Part shown: one piece after another, positions 50,786 to 59,502 of the stretch
Position numbering within the stretch: position 1 is the first letter of the stretch
Layout: the number at the start of each line of letters is the position of its first letter
Source of the DNA: Nitrospirillum sp034653355
GTDB lineage: Bacteria; Pseudomonadota; Alphaproteobacteria; Azospirillales; Azospirillaceae
NCBI RefSeq assembly: GCF_034653355.1
Contig: NZ_JAYEER010000003.1
Location: 1,116,001 to 1,180,000, forward strand
DNA length: 64,000 nt
Reading direction: 5' to 3'
The notes under the pieces: generated by a model
The model's database searches: none
What the model was told of the DNA's origin: nothing
The model's input: only the letters and a program-made list of their open reading frames with translations
Position numbers and translations under genes: made by a program

Positions 50786-50948
50786 GGTCTCTCTCCGATG
50801 CATTGGTCCGGACCGCGTTCCAACGCCGCGCTGGCCGGTTTTTGGATCATAATTGGAACAATCATCGGTTAACAAGACAAACGTTGCTAAAGAGAGACAA
50901 TTGAGGTATGCTTACCGGGCCATATAATTTGTTGGGGGGCTATCCAGA

Positions 50949-51014
50949 ATGACTGCAGAGAGCATGCCCGTGTCCTGGCCTCAGGGGCCGGCCTTCGCCG
51001 TGCGGATATGGTGA
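50949..51014 (+). CDS. possible 21-aa leader peptide before the MFS gene
   Basis: ATG 50949 has GGGGGGC nine bases upstream. The frame MTAESMPVSWPQGPAFAVRI W stops at a TGA (51012-51014) that overlaps the MFS start (TGATG), so translation may be re-initiated. No function is claimed. Confidence 0.4.
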   Translation: MTAESMPVSWPQGPAFAVRIW

Positions 51015-52180
51015 TGGCGCATCCCACCCGGCTTGGTACACCGGGACTGCTCGCCGCCGTGGTGCTTGGCACCCTGGGCGGTTTGACGATCATGATCGTG
51101 CCCGGCTTTGTTGGCTTGGTCGGCAGTCTCACCGGACTGGACGATCAGTCACTTGGGTATGTGGCGTCATGGGACATCAACGCCATGGCTGTCGCAATCG
51201 GCGCCGGGACGTTTCTCATCTCCCGGTTCAACTGGCGCCATTTGGCGCTTCTCGCCCTGGCGATCATCGGTATCGGCAATCTCTGGACGGCCACGTGCGG
51301 GACCTATCCCGCGGTTGTCGCCGCGCGTGTGCTGGCCGGGTGCGGCGAGGGGCTGGCGATCGCGGTGTCGTTCGCCGCCTTGGGAAGCGCCCCCAATCCC
51401 GATCGCGCTTTCGGCATTTACCTGGTGGTCGGTCTGGCGGTGAGCGCCGGGATCCTTGTGGTCCTGCCCGCCCTGCAGGTGTCGATCGGGCCGTCGGCGA
51501 TATTCATCGGGCTGGCGCTGATTGCCGTGTCCGCCGCCGCTGTCGTGAAATGGCTGCCAACCCACAGTTCCATGTCCGCCGCCAACGCCCTGGACGGTGT
51601 TTCCGTCCAAAAGGTCCTGACGGTCGCCGGGCTTGCGGGCGTGTTCCTGTATTTCATCGCCCAAGGTGCCATGTGGAGCTACTTTGAGCGGATTGGCGCG
51701 AGCAACGGCATTGACCCGGACATCATCGGCCAGGCCATGGGGGTCTCCTCCTTTTCAGGCACGGGCGGGGCGCTGGTCGCCGTTCTTCTGACGAACCGGG
51801 TCAGCCGCGCCTGGTTGCTGGCCGGCAGCGGCGCCATCTCCTTGCTGAGTTTTTGGCTGTTGATGGGGACCGTGTCGGCTGCGCAGCTGTTCGTCGCCGG
51901 CATCCTCTTCAATTTCGGATGGAACCTCGCCCAACCCCTCCTTTCCGGCGTCTGCGCGGAAGCGGATGCGAGGGGGCGTGTCGTCGTTGCCATGGGATGC
52001 ATCCAGACCGTGGGCTTCGGCGTCGGCCCCGCCTTGGCGGCGGCCTTGCTGACGGGCCACAACTTCGTGCCGGCGGCGTGGATGAGCACGGCGGTCCTGA
52101 TCTGCAGCCTCGCCATCGTCCTCGGCGGCTTGCGGGCCCGTGGTCTGCAAGCCCTACCCCACAATTCCGCTGTGCCGTGA
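51014..52180 (+). CDS. MFS-family transporter
   Basis: About 388 aa with 12 hydrophobic helices, e.g. LLAAVVLGTLGGLTIMIVPGFVGLVGSL and AGVFLYFIAQGAMWSYF. ATG 51014 overlaps the stop of a short leader frame; the ATG at 51008 is an alternative. It is an inner-membrane major facilitator, with charged GLDDQSLGYVASWD in the first loop instead of a classical motif A. It heads the plus-strand catabolic set MFS-SDR-monooxygenase (gaps of 26 and 11 bp) and probably imports its substrate. Confidence 0.88.
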   Translation: MAHPTRLGTPGLLAAVVLGTLGGLTIMIVPGFVGLVGSLTGLDDQSLGYVASWDINAMAVAIGAGTFLISRFNWRHLALLALAIIGIGNLWTATCGTYPAVVAARVLAGCGEGLAIAVSFAALGSAPNPDRAFGIYLVVGLAVSAGILVVLPALQVSIGPSAIFIGLALIAVSAAAVVKWLPTHSSMSAANALDGVSVQKVLTVAGLAGVFLYFIAQGAMWSYFERIGASNGIDPDIIGQAMGVSSFSGTGGALVAVLLTNRVSRAWLLAGSGAISLLSFWLLMGTVSAAQLFVAGILFNFGWNLAQPLLSGVCAEADARGRVVVAMGCIQTVGFGVGPALAAALLTGHNFVPAAWMSTAVLICSLAIVLGGLRARGLQALPHNSAVP

Positions 52181-52206
52181 ACGCAGCCGCACATGTTGGG
52201 AAGAAA

Positions 52207-53001
52207 ATGAAGCTGGAATTGAATGAGCGCGTCGCCATCGTCACGGGCGGCAGTTCCGGCATTGGCCGGGCCGTGGCCAAGGTGCTGGCGCAAGAGGGCG
52301 CCCGGGTGGTCATCACCGCCCGGTGCGGCGACAAGTTGAGCAGGGCGGCGGCGGAACTGGAGGCGGAGACGGCGGGGACAGTCCTGCCCATTCCTTCGGA
52401 CACGACCGACCAAGCCCGGGTCGACAGCATGGTGACGGCCGCCATCGACGCCTTCGGCCGCATCGACATCCTCGTCAACTGTGCCGCCAACCCGTCCAGC
52501 CCGGCGCATGGCGAGATTCAGCATCTGGATGACGGCGCCTTGCTGGGCGATCTGGACACGAAGGTGGTGGGCTATGCCCGCTGCGCGAAGGCCGTGGCCC
52601 CCCACATGGCGCGGCGCCGTTGGGGCAGGATCATCAATATCGGTGGACTGACCGGCCGGTCATCCAGCCTGCTCAGCGGCATGCGCAACGCGGCCGTCTG
52701 CCACCTGACCAAGACCTTGTCGGATCAATTGGGCCCCGACGGCGTGACGGTGAACGCCCTGCATCCCGGCGTCACCCAGACCGAGCACATCGTGGAGCTT
52801 TTTGAGGCCGAGGCAGCCAAGCGCGGCGTGACGCCCGCCGAGATCGAGGCCGAATTCTCCGCCGCCACGCCCATTCGGCGTGTCATTCGGGCGGAGGAGG
52901 TGGGGTACGCTGTTGCCTTTCTCGCGTCGCCCTTGGCCGCCGCCATAACGGGGGAGTCCCTCGCGGTCGATGGCGGCATCACGCGGGGCATCTACTTGTA
53001 A
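52207..53001 (+). CDS. short-chain dehydrogenase (SDR) with altered active site, copy 1
   Basis: 264 aa. The NAD-binding motif TGGSSGIGRAVAKVL and the NCAAN signature are intact. Where SDRs have YxxxK, this protein reads LLSGMRNAAVCHLTKTLSDQ: the Tyr position is Ser and the Lys position Asn. The same replacement occurs in the paralog at 59499. The C-terminus has GVTVNALHPGVTQTEH and TGESLAVDGG, typical of SDRs. It binds a nucleotide but probably uses another catalytic mechanism or none. It lies between MFS and monooxygenase genes. Confidence 0.9.
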   Translation: MKLELNERVAIVTGGSSGIGRAVAKVLAQEGARVVITARCGDKLSRAAAELEAETAGTVLPIPSDTTDQARVDSMVTAAIDAFGRIDILVNCAANPSSPAHGEIQHLDDGALLGDLDTKVVGYARCAKAVAPHMARRRWGRIINIGGLTGRSSSLLSGMRNAAVCHLTKTLSDQLGPDGVTVNALHPGVTQTEHIVELFEAEAAKRGVTPAEIEAEFSAATPIRRVIRAEEVGYAVAFLASPLAAAITGESLAVDGGITRGIYL

Positions 53002-53012
53002 GGAGAAGAATT

Positions 53013-54257
53013 GTGCAGACAGAGGAGGCGCGGGCGTCGTCCGCATATACCCAGGCCCCCAGGTCGGGCCAGGTGGCCAACGACGCGTCGGACCTGGTCG
53101 CCGGTTTGCTGCGGCGGGCCGAAGACTTGGTCCCGACGCTGAGGTCGCGGTCGCGGGGGGCCATCGAAGCGGGGCAAATTCCCGCGGAAACAATTCAGGA
53201 CTTCGCGGACGCCGGCTTTTTCAAGGTGCTGCAGCCCGCGCGCTATGGCGGATACCAACTGCCGCCGCAGGTGTATTGCGCCATCGCCCGGACCTTGGCC
53301 GAGGGATGCATGAGCAGTGCCTGGGTCTACGCGGTCATCGCCGTCCACAATTGGCAACTGGCGCTGTTCGACGATCGCGCGGCGCAGGAGGTATGGGGCG
53401 GGGACCAGGCCGTACGCATCAGCTCTTCCTACATGCCGGTGGGCAAGGTCACGGTGGTCCCCGGTGGCTATCGGCTGTCGGGGCGATGGGCGTTCTCAAG
53501 CGGCTCGGCGCATTGCGACTGGGTCATCCTTGGCGCGATGGTGCCCTCGGCGGAACCGGGCGGCAGGCCCGACCCGCGCAACTTCCTGATCCCCCGGTCC
53601 GATTACCGGATCGTCGAGAACTGGGATGTCATGGGACTGCGCGCGACGGGCAGCAACGACATCGTCGTCGACGATGCCTTCGTGCCGGAGCATCGGACTA
53701 TCAGGGAACTGGACATGTTCAACATGAACTGTCCGGGGCATGCCCACAACACGGCGGCCCTCTACAAGATGCCGTTCGCGCAGATCTTCAACAGGACGGT
53801 GTCCACCACCTCCCTGGGCGCGCTGAAACGCGCCTTGGATGTCTTCGTCGAAACAACGAAGGAGAAGAGGGCCACCTACACCGGTGATCGTCTCGCCCGG
53901 GACACCACCATCCAATACGCCGTGGCCCAGGTGGAAAGGGCGCTGGACGAGCTTTCCCTCGTGCTGGACCGGGATTGCCGCGAATTGATGGAAAGGGCCA
54001 TCGGCGGCGACTGGCCAGTCGAGAGACGAGCGGCGCTGGGGGCATCGACCACCGGCATGGTGGATCGCTGTGTCGGTGCCATCGACACCTTGATGGCGTT
54101 CAGTGGCGCCAAGGCTGTGTTCCGGGGCAACCCCGTCCAGCAGGCATTCCTGGACATTCACACGGCGCGGGCCCACGTGGCCAACAATCCCTACCCGTAT
54201 GCCCGCAACCTGGGCGCCGTGCGTTTCGGATTTGATAACGATTCCCTAGATATCTAA
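53013..54257 (+). CDS. group D flavin-dependent monooxygenase (acyl-CoA-dehydrogenase-like)
   Basis: 414 aa from GTG 53013, with AAGGAGAAG upstream. The fold is that of HsaA/HpaH/DszC-type oxygenases: ETIQDFADAGFFKVLQPARYGGYQLP, CMSSAWVYAVIAVHNWQLALF, VVPGGYRLSGRWAFSSGSAHCDWVILG, WDVMGLRATGSNDIVVDDAFVP and a C-terminal GAKAVFRGNPVQQAFLDIHTARAHVA. It uses FMNH2 or FADH2 and O2 to hydroxylate an aromatic or related ring; the flavin reductase at 50267 is the natural supplier. The last codons and stop (GATATCTAAGCGGG) are followed by a duplicate of the same 14 bp. Confidence 0.9.
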   Translation: MQTEEARASSAYTQAPRSGQVANDASDLVAGLLRRAEDLVPTLRSRSRGAIEAGQIPAETIQDFADAGFFKVLQPARYGGYQLPPQVYCAIARTLAEGCMSSAWVYAVIAVHNWQLALFDDRAAQEVWGGDQAVRISSSYMPVGKVTVVPGGYRLSGRWAFSSGSAHCDWVILGAMVPSAEPGGRPDPRNFLIPRSDYRIVENWDVMGLRATGSNDIVVDDAFVPEHRTIRELDMFNMNCPGHAHNTAALYKMPFAQIFNRTVSTTSLGALKRALDVFVETTKEKRATYTGDRLARDTTIQYAVAQVERALDELSLVLDRDCRELMERAIGGDWPVERRAALGASTTGMVDRCVGAIDTLMAFSGAKAVFRGNPVQQAFLDIHTARAHVANNPYPYARNLGAVRFGFDNDSLDI

Positions 54258-54277
54258 GCGGGGGATATCTAAGCGGG
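54249..54277. repeat. 14-bp direct repeat at the monooxygenase stop
   Basis: GATATCTAAGCGGG occurs at 54249-54262 and 54264-54277. The first copy contains the monooxygenase stop codon. It is a small tandem duplication; no function is inferred. Confidence 0.8.
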
Positions 54278-54281
54278 ATGG

Positions 54282-54304
54282 CGGGGCGTCCGCGCGACGC
54301 CCCG
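54282..54304. terminator. hairpin between convergent monooxygenase and LysR genes
   Basis: A perfect 9-bp stem CGGGGCGTC / GACGCCCCG with a 5-nt loop; no long T-run follows. It lies between convergent genes and may stop both. Confidence 0.65.
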
Positions 54305-54317
54305 TTCCGGCGGCGTC

Positions 54318-55271
54318 CTACGAGGCGTCCGCATATCCGAAGGCCTCATCATCGCTTCGGGCCTTGGCGGAGGGAAGGTTGGCGGACAGGAAATCGACGA
54401 ACGCCTTGACCTTGGCCAGAAGGTAGTTGCCCCTGGGGAAGATGAGGTACAGCGGCACCTTGGCCGAGACGTGGTTTGAAAGCACCACCTCCAGCCTGTT
54501 GCCGGCGATGTCCTGCTCCAGCAGGAAACGGGGAAGGAACGCGATCCCCATGCCGGCGAGGATGGCCTGGCGGGTCATCCGGACGCTGTTTGAGGTCAAC
54601 TGGCCGCGGACGACGGGGACAACCAGGTCCTTGGAAAGTTGCCATTCCCCCGGCCGGGAGAGATGGGTTTCAACGACGCAGTCGTGTTCCTTCAACTCCG
54701 CCGGGGAGGAGGGGGTGCCGTGCTTGGCGAAATAATCCGGCGATCCCGCCAGCACCATGTCGTATTCGCAAAGCTTGACGGCATCGAGAGCGGAATCGTA
54801 AGGCTCCCCGACCCAGAAGGCCGCATCGAAATGCCCGCGCAGCAGATCCACCTGGCTGTCGGAAAGGTTCAGGTGGACCCGGACATCGGGATGCTGGGTC
54901 AGGAATTGGGGAATGAACTCGGTCACGCGGAATAGGGACGCCACGACGGGGGCGTTGACCTTCAGGTCGCCGCGGGGTGTCGTCAGCATTCCGGCCATGA
55001 CCTGGTTGGCCTCGTTGACCTCGTCGATGATGCGGGCGCACCGGTCGTAGATCTGCTGCCCGGCGGGCGTGACCGAGATGCTGCGGGTCGTCCGGTCCAG
55101 AAGCTTGGTGCCAGCGTCGCTTTCCAACTGGGCGATCTGGCGGCTGACCGCCGCCTTCGAACAATTCAGCCACTTCGCGGCCGCCGAAAAGCTACCTGTG
55201 CTGACCACCGCCGCGAACGACATCAAGGCGACGGCATTCCCAACTTCAATCTTGTCATCCATGGCACGCAT
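54318..55271 (-). CDS. LysR-family transcriptional regulator
   Basis: About 317 aa; ATG 55271 is used, though ATG 55262 is as likely, and neither has a clear ribosome binding site. The N-terminal HTH is MSFAAVVSTGSFSAAAKWLNCSKAAVSRQIAQLESDAGTKLLDRTTRSI. The C-terminal LysR substrate-binding fold is typical (NSVRMTRQAILAGMGIAFLPRFLLEQDI). It is convergent with the monooxygenase and lies beside, not divergent from, the VOC-propeller-ALDH operon. It probably controls the surrounding catabolic genes. The 55272-55491 region is its promoter. Confidence 0.92.
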   Translation of the reverse strand: MRAMDDKIEVGNAVALMSFAAVVSTGSFSAAAKWLNCSKAAVSRQIAQLESDAGTKLLDRTTRSISVTPAGQQIYDRCARIIDEVNEANQVMAGMLTTPRGDLKVNAPVVASLFRVTEFIPQFLTQHPDVRVHLNLSDSQVDLLRGHFDAAFWVGEPYDSALDAVKLCEYDMVLAGSPDYFAKHGTPSSPAELKEHDCVVETHLSRPGEWQLSKDLVVPVVRGQLTSNSVRMTRQAILAGMGIAFLPRFLLEQDIAGNRLEVVLSNHVSAKVPLYLIFPRGNYLLAKVKAFVDFLSANLPSAKARSDDEAFGYADAS

Positions 55272-55491
55272 GCGTCGTTATTTTTGCATTAAGTGAACAA
55301 TAGCGCCAAGGTTGGCCTGAAGGTCAACAATTCGATCGGTCTCCGCCAATGTTTTTCTCGCAAAAGGCGCCTTGCCGGGGCCTGAAACTGGGCACAGCGG
55401 GCATGGGTGATGATGGCCAAACGGCAATCACGCCCGTCCCTGCGGGGCGGACGTGACTGCGCATGCTTGGGCCACCGGAGGATGGACGGCA

Positions 55492-55968
55492 TCAGCGATC
55501 GAACGTGATCAGGTCAGCCTGCCCCTGGTTCGCGCCCAACTCGGCGATGGCGGCCCCATTGTCGGGCGGAATGATCTGGGCGAACACTTCCAGCTGATGT
55601 CCATCCGGATCATAGAAATAAATCCCGTTGGAAACGCCGTGGTCCAGGACCTCGTGGATGACGACGCCCTTCTCAAGGAAGGTGGCGTATATGTCCTTGA
55701 GCTTGCCGATATCGCCGCCGACATCGATTTCGAGGCCGATATGCTCGAACTCCTTGCCCTTGGGGGCATCGGTTCCGCCCGGGAACAAGGCGATGTCGTG
55801 ATCGTAATAACCGAAGCTCAAGAAAATGCCGCCCGCGTAGGGGCCCTCGGCAACGCGTGCGCTGATCTTCATGCCCAGGATTTCGCCGTACCACCGGGCG
55901 GACTTTTCCGGGTCGCGGACATAAAGGACCACATGGCCGATACGCTTGACCTTAGGGGTGATGGGCAT
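55492..55968 (-). CDS. VOC (glyoxalase/extradiol-dioxygenase) family protein
   Basis: 158 aa from ATG 55968. VOC features: KVKRIGHVVLYVRDPEKSARWYGEILGMK, FEHIGLEIDV and FYDPDGHQLEVFAQI, giving the metal-binding His/Glu set (H12, H near 75, E near 130). Such proteins are glyoxalases, epimerases or extradiol dioxygenases; which one is unclear. The start lies inside the 3' end of the BNR propeller gene (17-bp overlap), so it is the last member of the ALDH-BNR-VOC operon. Confidence 0.87.
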   Translation of the reverse strand: MPITPKVKRIGHVVLYVRDPEKSARWYGEILGMKISARVAEGPYAGGIFLSFGYYDHDIALFPGGTDAPKGKEFEHIGLEIDVGGDIGKLKDIYATFLEKGVVIHEVLDHGVSNGIYFYDPDGHQLEVFAQIIPPDNGAAIAELGANQGQADLITFDR

Positions 55969-56980
55969 GGTCGTCAGCCTCCGCGCCGGGTACCGCCGGC
56001 AGCCAGACAATGTCGGTGATCTCGCTGAATTCGCGCCACTCCTTGCGCCAGCTGAGGCCACCGTCCTCGCTCCGGTAAAGGTGGCCGAACTTCGTGCCGG
56101 CGAGGATGAAGTCCGGGTCGGCCACGTTGGTGCCGATGGCCCAGAAGCAGGAGTTCGGCTGGGTGGGCAAGGGAGTTTCCCTCCAGGTACGCCCCCGGTC
56201 TTCGGATCGCAGGATGACGCCCGTCGAGCCAGGCGTGCCATCGCCGATGCCCAGGATCAGCTCACCGCTTTGGGGGCGCCGTCGCAGGACACGCGTGTAA
56301 TAGAGCCCCCAGGTTTCCTTGGCGTCCATTCTGGTCCAGGTCACGCCATCGTCAACCGATTTGTAGATGCCGTTGACGACCAGGGCCAGGATGGTTTTCG
56401 GTTCGCCGGGGAACACGACGATGTCGTGCAGGTCCGAGTTGCCGCGACTGGGCGCCCAATCGGTATCCACGCGCTGCCAGGAGTTGCCGCCGTCGCGCGA
56501 CCGGAAAAGCCCGCCTTCCTCCACTCCGGCCCACACGCCCAAGGGGTCGTCAGGGTCGACGGCCAGGGCCAGCATGCGGGGGCGGCTCACCCCGGCGCAT
56601 TTCGGCGGCATTTCCAGCCCGGTCCGGCTCCAGGTCTTACCGCCGTCGCGGGAACGGAACAGGATGGCGAGCGACGGGGAACCGGTCCCGGCATACATGA
56701 TGTCGGGATGATCCGGATGCACAGCCAGCTTCCAGATGGTGTAGTCGTTCAGGGCGCTGTCGATGCGGGTCCAGTTGGCGCCGCAGTCGCTGCTGTGGAA
56801 TAGGCCTTTCTCCGTCCCGGCGAACAGGGCCTGGGGATCGCGCGGATCGGCCAAAAGGCAGCGGACGCAGTCGTCGTATTCCAGTTCCTGGTTGATGGTC
56901 AGCCGTCGCCACGTGGCGCCATTGTCATGGCTGCGCAGGACCGCCTGGCCGTCGGTCGAAACGATCAATGTCTTGTTCAT
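55952..56980 (-). CDS. BNR/VPS10-like beta-propeller protein, cytoplasmic
   Basis: 342 aa from ATG 56980, behind GAGG. At least six Asp-box-like repeats (SxDxGxTW) are visible: SHDNGATWRR, SSDCGANWTR, SRDGGKTWSR, SRDGGNSWQR, SVDDGVTWTR, SEDRGRTWRE, SEDGGLSWRK. These build a six- or seven-bladed propeller like sialidases and Vps10. No signal peptide is seen, so it is probably cytoplasmic. A beta-propeller inside a catabolic operon between aldehyde dehydrogenase and VOC genes is unusual; it may be an enzyme or a scaffold. It overlaps the VOC gene by 17 bp. Confidence 0.88.
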   Translation of the reverse strand: MNKTLIVSTDGQAVLRSHDNGATWRRLTINQELEYDDCVRCLLADPRDPQALFAGTEKGLFHSSDCGANWTRIDSALNDYTIWKLAVHPDHPDIMYAGTGSPSLAILFRSRDGGKTWSRTGLEMPPKCAGVSRPRMLALAVDPDDPLGVWAGVEEGGLFRSRDGGNSWQRVDTDWAPSRGNSDLHDIVVFPGEPKTILALVVNGIYKSVDDGVTWTRMDAKETWGLYYTRVLRRRPQSGELILGIGDGTPGSTGVILRSEDRGRTWRETPLPTQPNSCFWAIGTNVADPDFILAGTKFGHLYRSEDGGLSWRKEWREFSEITDIVWLPAVPGAEADDHAHHP

Positions 56981-57024
56981 GTCGGTTGCCTCGTTATCGC
57001 GGACTGCAAATCGCCGGCGTGGCG

Positions 57025-58530
57025 TCAGGAGAGGTTCACCCAGACGCTCTTGGTTTCGCTGTAGAGTTCCATGGCCTGCCGGCCATGCTCCCGCCCCCAT
57101 CCCGATTGCCTGAAGCCACCGAAGGGGCTCGCGGGGTCGATCATGTTGAAGCAGTTCACCCAAACCGTGCCGGCCTTGATGGCGGCGGCGGTGCGGTGGG
57201 CCGCCTTGATGTCGTTGGTCCAGATTCCGGCGGACAGGCCGTATTCGGAATCGTTGGCCTGAGCCACCAGGTCGTCCAGGTCGGACCAGGTCAGCGCGGC
57301 CAGGACGGGCCCGAAAATTTCCTCGCGGACGATGCGCATGGTGGGCGCCGCATCGACGAAAATGGTGGGCTCGAAAAAGAATCCCTTGTCTAGGGCGGGA
57401 GGGCGCCGCCCGCCGGCGGCCAGCTTGGCACCCTCCGTGGAACCTACCTCGACGTAATGATTGACCCGGTCCCATTGCTCTTGGGAAATCAGCGGGCCGA
57501 AGTCCACGTCAGGCCGCAGCCCGTCGCCGATCTTGAGCCGGGCCGCGGCACCGGCGATGGCGTCCAGCAGCTCATCGGCACGGCTCTTATGGACGTAAAG
57601 GCGCGATCCGGCGGTGCACGTCTGTCCCTGGTTGAAGAAGATGCCCTGGGCGATTGAGGCCGCCGCCGCTTTTAGGTCCGCATCCGGGAACACGATTTGC
57701 GGCGACTTGCCGCCCAGTTCCAGTGACACCTTCTTCAAGTTGCCCGCCGAGGCCCTGACGATGGCCTTGCCGACCGCCGTGGAACCGGTGAACGCCACCT
57801 TGTCGACGCCGTCATGTTCCACCAGGGCGGCACCGGCATCGCCGAAGCCGGTGATGATGTTGAAGACACCGGGCGGAACACCCGCCTCCAGCGCCAATTC
57901 ACCCAGGCGCAACGCGGTCAGCGGGGTCTGTTCGGCGGGCTTCAGAACCACCGCGCATCCCGCCGCCAGCGCGGGCGCCACCTTCCACGCCGCCATCGAC
58001 AGCGGATAGTTCCAGGGAACGATGAGGCCCGCGACCCCAACGGGTTCACGGGTCGTATAGTTCAGGATCTGCGCGCCACTGCGCGGCGACACCGGCAGCG
58101 TTTCGCCACCGAACTTGGTGGGCCATCCGGCGAAGTAGCGGAATGTCCTGATGGTTCCCTCGACCTCGACGGCACGCGTCAAGGTCGCCGGCTTTCCGTT
58201 GTCGAGACACTCGAGAACCGCGAGGTTCTCGGCGTCGCGCTCGACCAGGTCCGCCAGGCGGAGCAGGACGCGGGACCGGTCCACCGCGGTCATGCGGCTC
58301 CAGGCGGGATCGCTCAGGGCCTTCCGGGCGGCGCGCACGGCCAAGTCAACATCCGCCGCCGCGCCGTGGGCGACATGGGCCAGGACTTCCCCCGTGGCGG
58401 GGTTGACGGTTTCAAACGTACGGCCCGACAGGGCGTCGACCCATTCCCCGCCGATCAAAAGGCGCTGGGGTCGGGCCTTCAAGGCTGCCTTGAGGTGCTC
58501 GGCTCTTTCGATGGCGGTCGTTGTCGTCAC
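57025..58530 (-). CDS. NAD(P)-dependent aldehyde dehydrogenase 2
   Basis: 501 aa from GTG 58530 with GGGAGC upstream. Catalytic residues lie in SLELGGKSPQIVFPDAD (Glu) and FFNQGQTCTAGSRLYVHKS (Cys). Also visible are the NAD-binding GSTAVGKAIV and the C-terminal PFGGFRQSGWGREHG. It oxidises an aldehyde to an acid, possibly the ring-derived aldehyde in the 50-64 kb pathway. It heads the minus-strand operon ALDH-BNR-VOC and is divergent from the hydratase-SDR operon at 58696. Confidence 0.93.
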   Translation of the reverse strand: MTTTTAIERAEHLKAALKARPQRLLIGGEWVDALSGRTFETVNPATGEVLAHVAHGAAADVDLAVRAARKALSDPAWSRMTAVDRSRVLLRLADLVERDAENLAVLECLDNGKPATLTRAVEVEGTIRTFRYFAGWPTKFGGETLPVSPRSGAQILNYTTREPVGVAGLIVPWNYPLSMAAWKVAPALAAGCAVVLKPAEQTPLTALRLGELALEAGVPPGVFNIITGFGDAGAALVEHDGVDKVAFTGSTAVGKAIVRASAGNLKKVSLELGGKSPQIVFPDADLKAAAASIAQGIFFNQGQTCTAGSRLYVHKSRADELLDAIAGAAARLKIGDGLRPDVDFGPLISQEQWDRVNHYVEVGSTEGAKLAAGGRRPPALDKGFFFEPTIFVDAAPTMRIVREEIFGPVLAALTWSDLDDLVAQANDSEYGLSAGIWTNDIKAAHRTAAAIKAGTVWVNCFNMIDPASPFGGFRQSGWGREHGRQAMELYSETKSVWVNLS

Positions 58531-58695
58531 GCGCTTGCTCCCGGTCCCGACGTTGAAGGATGTCCTGAATGGCTTATGGCGGCTTAGATAGCATGGTCAA
58601 CAAAAATAAACAATGAGCGTGATATCGATGAACTGTTGCGTAATCGGGACAATTCGGGCATAGAACGGGACGCCCACCCTAGACAAGGTGATCCC

Positions 58696-59502
58696 ATGGT
58701 TCCGTCCCCTGCCATTGAACTCGCCACGGCCCTGGTGGCGGCGCGCTGTACAGGGCGTCCGGTTGACCCTGCGACGGCAGCGTACCTTCCGGCCAATCTG
58801 GCCGAGGCTTATGAAGTACAGGCGGCGGCCGTGAGGCTCAGGGGCGCCGCAGTGGCAGCATTCAAGATCGGCCTCACCAGCGCTGCGGCGCAGGAAGGTT
58901 TGGGGGCGGTTGAACCGATAGCGGGCCGGCTGGCGCCGCCCGACATCAGGTTTTCCCCGGCACGGATAGAGGCGGGCAGCCATCTCAGGATTGTCGAGGC
59001 GGAGGTGATTTTCCGTTTCGATCAGGATCTTCCGCCCGAAGCGGCACCGTTTTCAAAAGCCGACGTGATGCGCGGTATCGGCTGCGCCTTCGCGGGCATC
59101 GAGGTGTGCGACACGCGGTTCATGGGCGATGATGACACCCTCGCGCGTATCGTGGCCGATAATGGCAATGCCGATCTGCTGGTCGTGGGGGAGCCCTTGC
59201 GCGACTGGTCGGAAGAGGCGTTGCGGGGCCTCACGGTCACGCTGATCCGCAGGACGCGGCCCGACGTGCGCGGCTCCACCGCGAAAGTCCTCGGTCATCC
59301 GCTGGAGGCGGCGACCTGGCTGGCCAACTGGCTGGCAGCGAGGGGGGAAGGGATACGCTCAGGCCAGCTCGTCGCCAGTGGCAGCTGCACCGGCATGACG
59401 GTACTCGGACCTGATGAAGAGGTGACGGCGACCTTCGGCTCGCTCGGTAGCGTGTCGATGAGGTTTGTTCAGGCATTCGGGCTGAAGGAGGACAGGGTAT
59501 GA
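58696..59502 (+). CDS. 2-keto-4-pentenoate hydratase-like (FAH superfamily)
   Basis: 268 aa from ATG 58696, preceded by AAGGTG; the upstream frame begins with a weak TTG. It resembles MhpD/XylJ-type hydratases of the FAH superfamily: LATALVAARCTGRPVDPA, EAYEVQAAAVRLRGAAVAAFKIGLTS, RIVEAEVIFRFDQDLPPEAA (metal-binding acidic residues), GQLVASGSCTGM. These enzymes act at the end of aromatic meta-cleavage pathways, hydrating 2-hydroxypentadienoate-type products. It heads a plus-strand set and overlaps the next SDR by ATGA. Confidence 0.88.
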   Translation: MVPSPAIELATALVAARCTGRPVDPATAAYLPANLAEAYEVQAAAVRLRGAAVAAFKIGLTSAAAQEGLGAVEPIAGRLAPPDIRFSPARIEAGSHLRIVEAEVIFRFDQDLPPEAAPFSKADVMRGIGCAFAGIEVCDTRFMGDDDTLARIVADNGNADLLVVGEPLRDWSEEALRGLTVTLIRRTRPDVRGSTAKVLGHPLEAATWLANWLAARGEGIRSGQLVASGSCTGMTVLGPDEEVTATFGSLGSVSMRFVQAFGLKEDRV

